A DNA stretch of 7,842 nucleotides, taken from contig CAZFXK010000104.1 of the NCBI GenBank assembly GCA_964522975.1, positions 1 through 7,842 on the forward strand, written 5' to 3'. Every line of letters begins with the position of its first letter. Position 1 is the first letter of the stretch. This stretch comes from Bacteroides_E sp964522975 (lineage in GTDB: Bacteria > Bacteroidota > Bacteroidia > Bacteroidales > Bacteroidaceae). The notes beneath the pieces were generated by a model, which was given only the letters and a program-made list of their open reading frames with translations, ran no database searches and was not told where the DNA came from. This document shows, piece after piece, positions 6,387 to 7,842 of this stretch. The translations under genes and the position numbers were made by a program.

Positions 6387-7842
6387 ACGGAAAACAATTA
6401 AAGAATAGCATATTACAGTGGGCAATACAAGGAAAGCTTGTACCGCAAGACCCTAATGATGAACCTGCATCTGCTCTGCTTGATAAGATTCGAGCAGAGA
6501 AAGCACGTCTCATAAAGGAAAAGAAAATCAAGAAAGATAAGAAAGAATCCATCATCTTTCGAGGTGACGATAATTCCTATTATGAGAAGTTGCTTGCTAC
6601 GGGGGAGGTGAAGTGCATTGATGAGGAGGTGCCATTTGATGTTCCGCAAGGTTGGGAATGGTGCAGATTACGTGATATTATTTTAGGTACAAATGCTGGT
6701 AAAAGCCCTAATTGCGAAAAACGACCAAAGAAGTCAGAGGAATGGGGTGTATTGACAACTACATCAATTCAAGAGAATGCTTTTTTATCTAACGAGAACA
6801 AAGTATTGCCAAAGCATTACGTAATAAACCCAGAACATTGTGTACGATATGGTGATATACTTATAACACGAGCTGGTCCTGTTAATCGAACAGGTATAGT
6901 TTGTATGGTTGAAAATAATTGTGATAAACTAATTCTTTCAGATAAAACCGTTAGAATAGATTATATGCATGACTATTGTAATCCAAAGTTTCTCGTTTTC
7001 GTACTTAATAGTTCTGCAATACACGAATTAGTAATGAGTGCAACTGTTGGAATGGCTGCTTCACAGGTTAATGTGTCGCAAAGTAGCATTCAGAACACAT
7101 TAATTCCATTTCCACCCTCTAAGGAGCAACAGAGAATCGTTAACAAATTGAAAGTACTTCTACTACAAATCGAAAAATATGATAATGCTCAGAATAAACT
7201 GGATGAGTTGAATAAAACAGTAAAAGACATCATTAAAAAGAGTGTATTGCAGGAAGCAATACAAGGAAGACTTGTTTCACAACTTGAAGAAGAAGGAACA
7301 GCCAAAGAACTGCTTGACCAGATAAAGGCAGAGAAACAAAGACTTGTTAAGGAGGGCAAGCTAAAGAAATCAGCTCTCAACGATTCTATCATCTTCCGTG
7401 GTGACGATAACAAGTATTATGAGCAGATAGGGGGCGAAGTGACTGAGATTGAACTTCCTTTGGACTTTCCAAGTTCTTGGTCTCTTGCTCGATTAAATGC
7501 AGTTTGCCAACTTACAGACGGCTTAAAAACAACAGGCAAACAATGCTTGTTAGATGCAAAATACTTACGTGGTAAAAGTTCTGAAACTATAGTAGAACAA
7601 GGTAAACTTGTATATAAAGGTGACAATATAATGCTTGTGGACGGTGAAAACTCAGGTGAAGTTTTCATCGTACCACAAGATGGCTATATGGGTAGTACAT
7701 TCAAGCAGTTATGGATAAGTTCCTCAATGTACGAACCTTATGTTTTAGCTTTTATACAGTTCTATAAAGAGACATTGCGCAACTCCAAGAAAGGTGCAGC
7801 AATTCCACACCTCAACAAGGAGCTTTTCTATGGTCTTATAAT
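6383..7842 (+). CDS. hsdS: Type I specificity subunit S, cut by the right edge
   Basis: HsdS recognises the bipartite DNA target and holds the two HsdM subunits. From ATG 6383 the frame is open for 486 codons to the window end with no stop. Residues 1-85 are a helical conserved region (SILQWAIQGKLV, IIFRGDDNSYYEK). The first target-recognition domain starts near FDVPQGWEW (about 85) and ends before FPPSKEQQRIV (about 245). A central coiled-coil follows and contains a second copy of the conserved region (SVLQEAIQGRLV, IIFRGDDNKYYEQ; about 285-350). The second target-recognition domain starts near residue 357 (LPLDFPSSWSLARL) and is incomplete. The start is fixed by the ATGA overlap with the upstream remnant. 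Unlike hsdR and hsdM, no frame lesion is seen. The two recognition domains are dissimilar, as expected for an asymmetric target, and the sequence cannot be predicted from here. Confidence 0.93.
   Translation, partial: MNGKQLKNSILQWAIQGKLVPQDPNDEPASALLDKIRAEKARLIKEKKIKKDKKESIIFRGDDNSYYEKLLATGEVKCIDEEVPFDVPQGWEWCRLRDIILGTNAGKSPNCEKRPKKSEEWGVLTTTSIQENAFLSNENKVLPKHYVINPEHCVRYGDILITRAGPVNRTGIVCMVENNCDKLILSDKTVRIDYMHDYCNPKFLVFVLNSSAIHELVMSATVGMAASQVNVSQSSIQNTLIPFPPSKEQQRIVNKLKVLLLQIEKYDNAQNKLDELNKTVKDIIKKSVLQEAIQGRLVSQLEEEGTAKELLDQIKAEKQRLVKEGKLKKSALNDSIIFRGDDNKYYEQIGGEVTEIELPLDFPSSWSLARLNAVCQLTDGLKTTGKQCLLDAKYLRGKSSETIVEQGKLVYKGDNIMLVDGENSGEVFIVPQDGYMGSTFKQLWISSSMYEPYVLAFIQFYKETLRNSKKGAAIPHLNKELFYGLI
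6407..6586 (+). repeat. Conserved region copy 1 within hsdS
   Basis: This segment encodes SILQWAIQGKLV through IIFRGDDNSYYE and is an imperfect direct repeat of 7241-7423, about 835 bp downstream. Near-identical stretches include GCAATACAAGGAA and the bases encoding FRGDDN. Such repeats within hsdS separate the two recognition domains and are substrates for recombination that swaps domains between alleles. Confidence 0.75.
7241..7423 (+). repeat. Conserved region copy 2 within hsdS
   Basis: This is the second copy of the 6407-6586 repeat. It encodes SVLQEAIQGRLV through IIFRGDDNKYYE and is one codon longer than copy 1. It precedes the second recognition domain as copy 1 precedes the first, reflecting the pseudo-twofold build of HsdS. 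The copies are diverged at many third codon positions, so this is an old internal duplication. Confidence 0.75.

Overview
The window looks like a piece of a Bacteroidales chromosome or mobile element, possibly Prevotella-like. The main clues are a perfect Bacteroidetes-type promoter (TTTTG, 19-base gap, TATCTTTG) at 529-560, AT-rich leaders without clear Shine-Dalgarno sites, and the sequence character of the type I restriction-modification (R-M) subunits. Genus assignment is an inference. No rRNA, tRNA, CRISPR array or transposase gene was found.

Region 1 (1-606) is a long non-coding, AT-rich stretch. It holds a perfect 12-bp inverted repeat (135-146 / 168-179). It also holds two clusters of three 9-bp repeats in opposite orientation (225-251 and 446-472), which flank a 93-bp tract containing only one non-A/T base (309-401). 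This resembles an iteron/origin or multi-site operator. The promoter for the next gene lies just downstream of it.

Region 2 (607-2037) is a tight two-gene cassette, visibly richer in GC than its surroundings. It encodes a 338-aa protein with a possible N-terminal HIRAN-like segment and a 135-aa protein that I cannot assign.

Region 3 (about 2038-7842, running off the right edge) is a type I R-M operon of EcoEI-like (type IB) character: hsdR, hsdM, a Fic/Doc remnant and hsdS, all on the + strand and closely packed. The operon carries several lesions. The conserved 5' end of hsdR lies in a different frame from its apparent ATG (2261), separated by an A7 run. hsdM has an in-frame TAA at codon 47. 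The gene between hsdM and hsdS is only the 3' part of a Fic/Doc-type gene, and its catalytic His-x-Phe sits in another frame two bases short of the DGNKR half. hsdS is intact as far as it can be read, and carries a duplicated conserved region typical of two-target-domain specificity subunits.

If intact, HsdR (nuclease/translocase), HsdM (adenine methyltransferase) and HsdS (target recognition) would form one restriction-modification complex. As read, methylation and restriction are both probably impaired unless the lesions are bypassed by recoding, phase variation or internal starts, or are sequencing/assembly errors.
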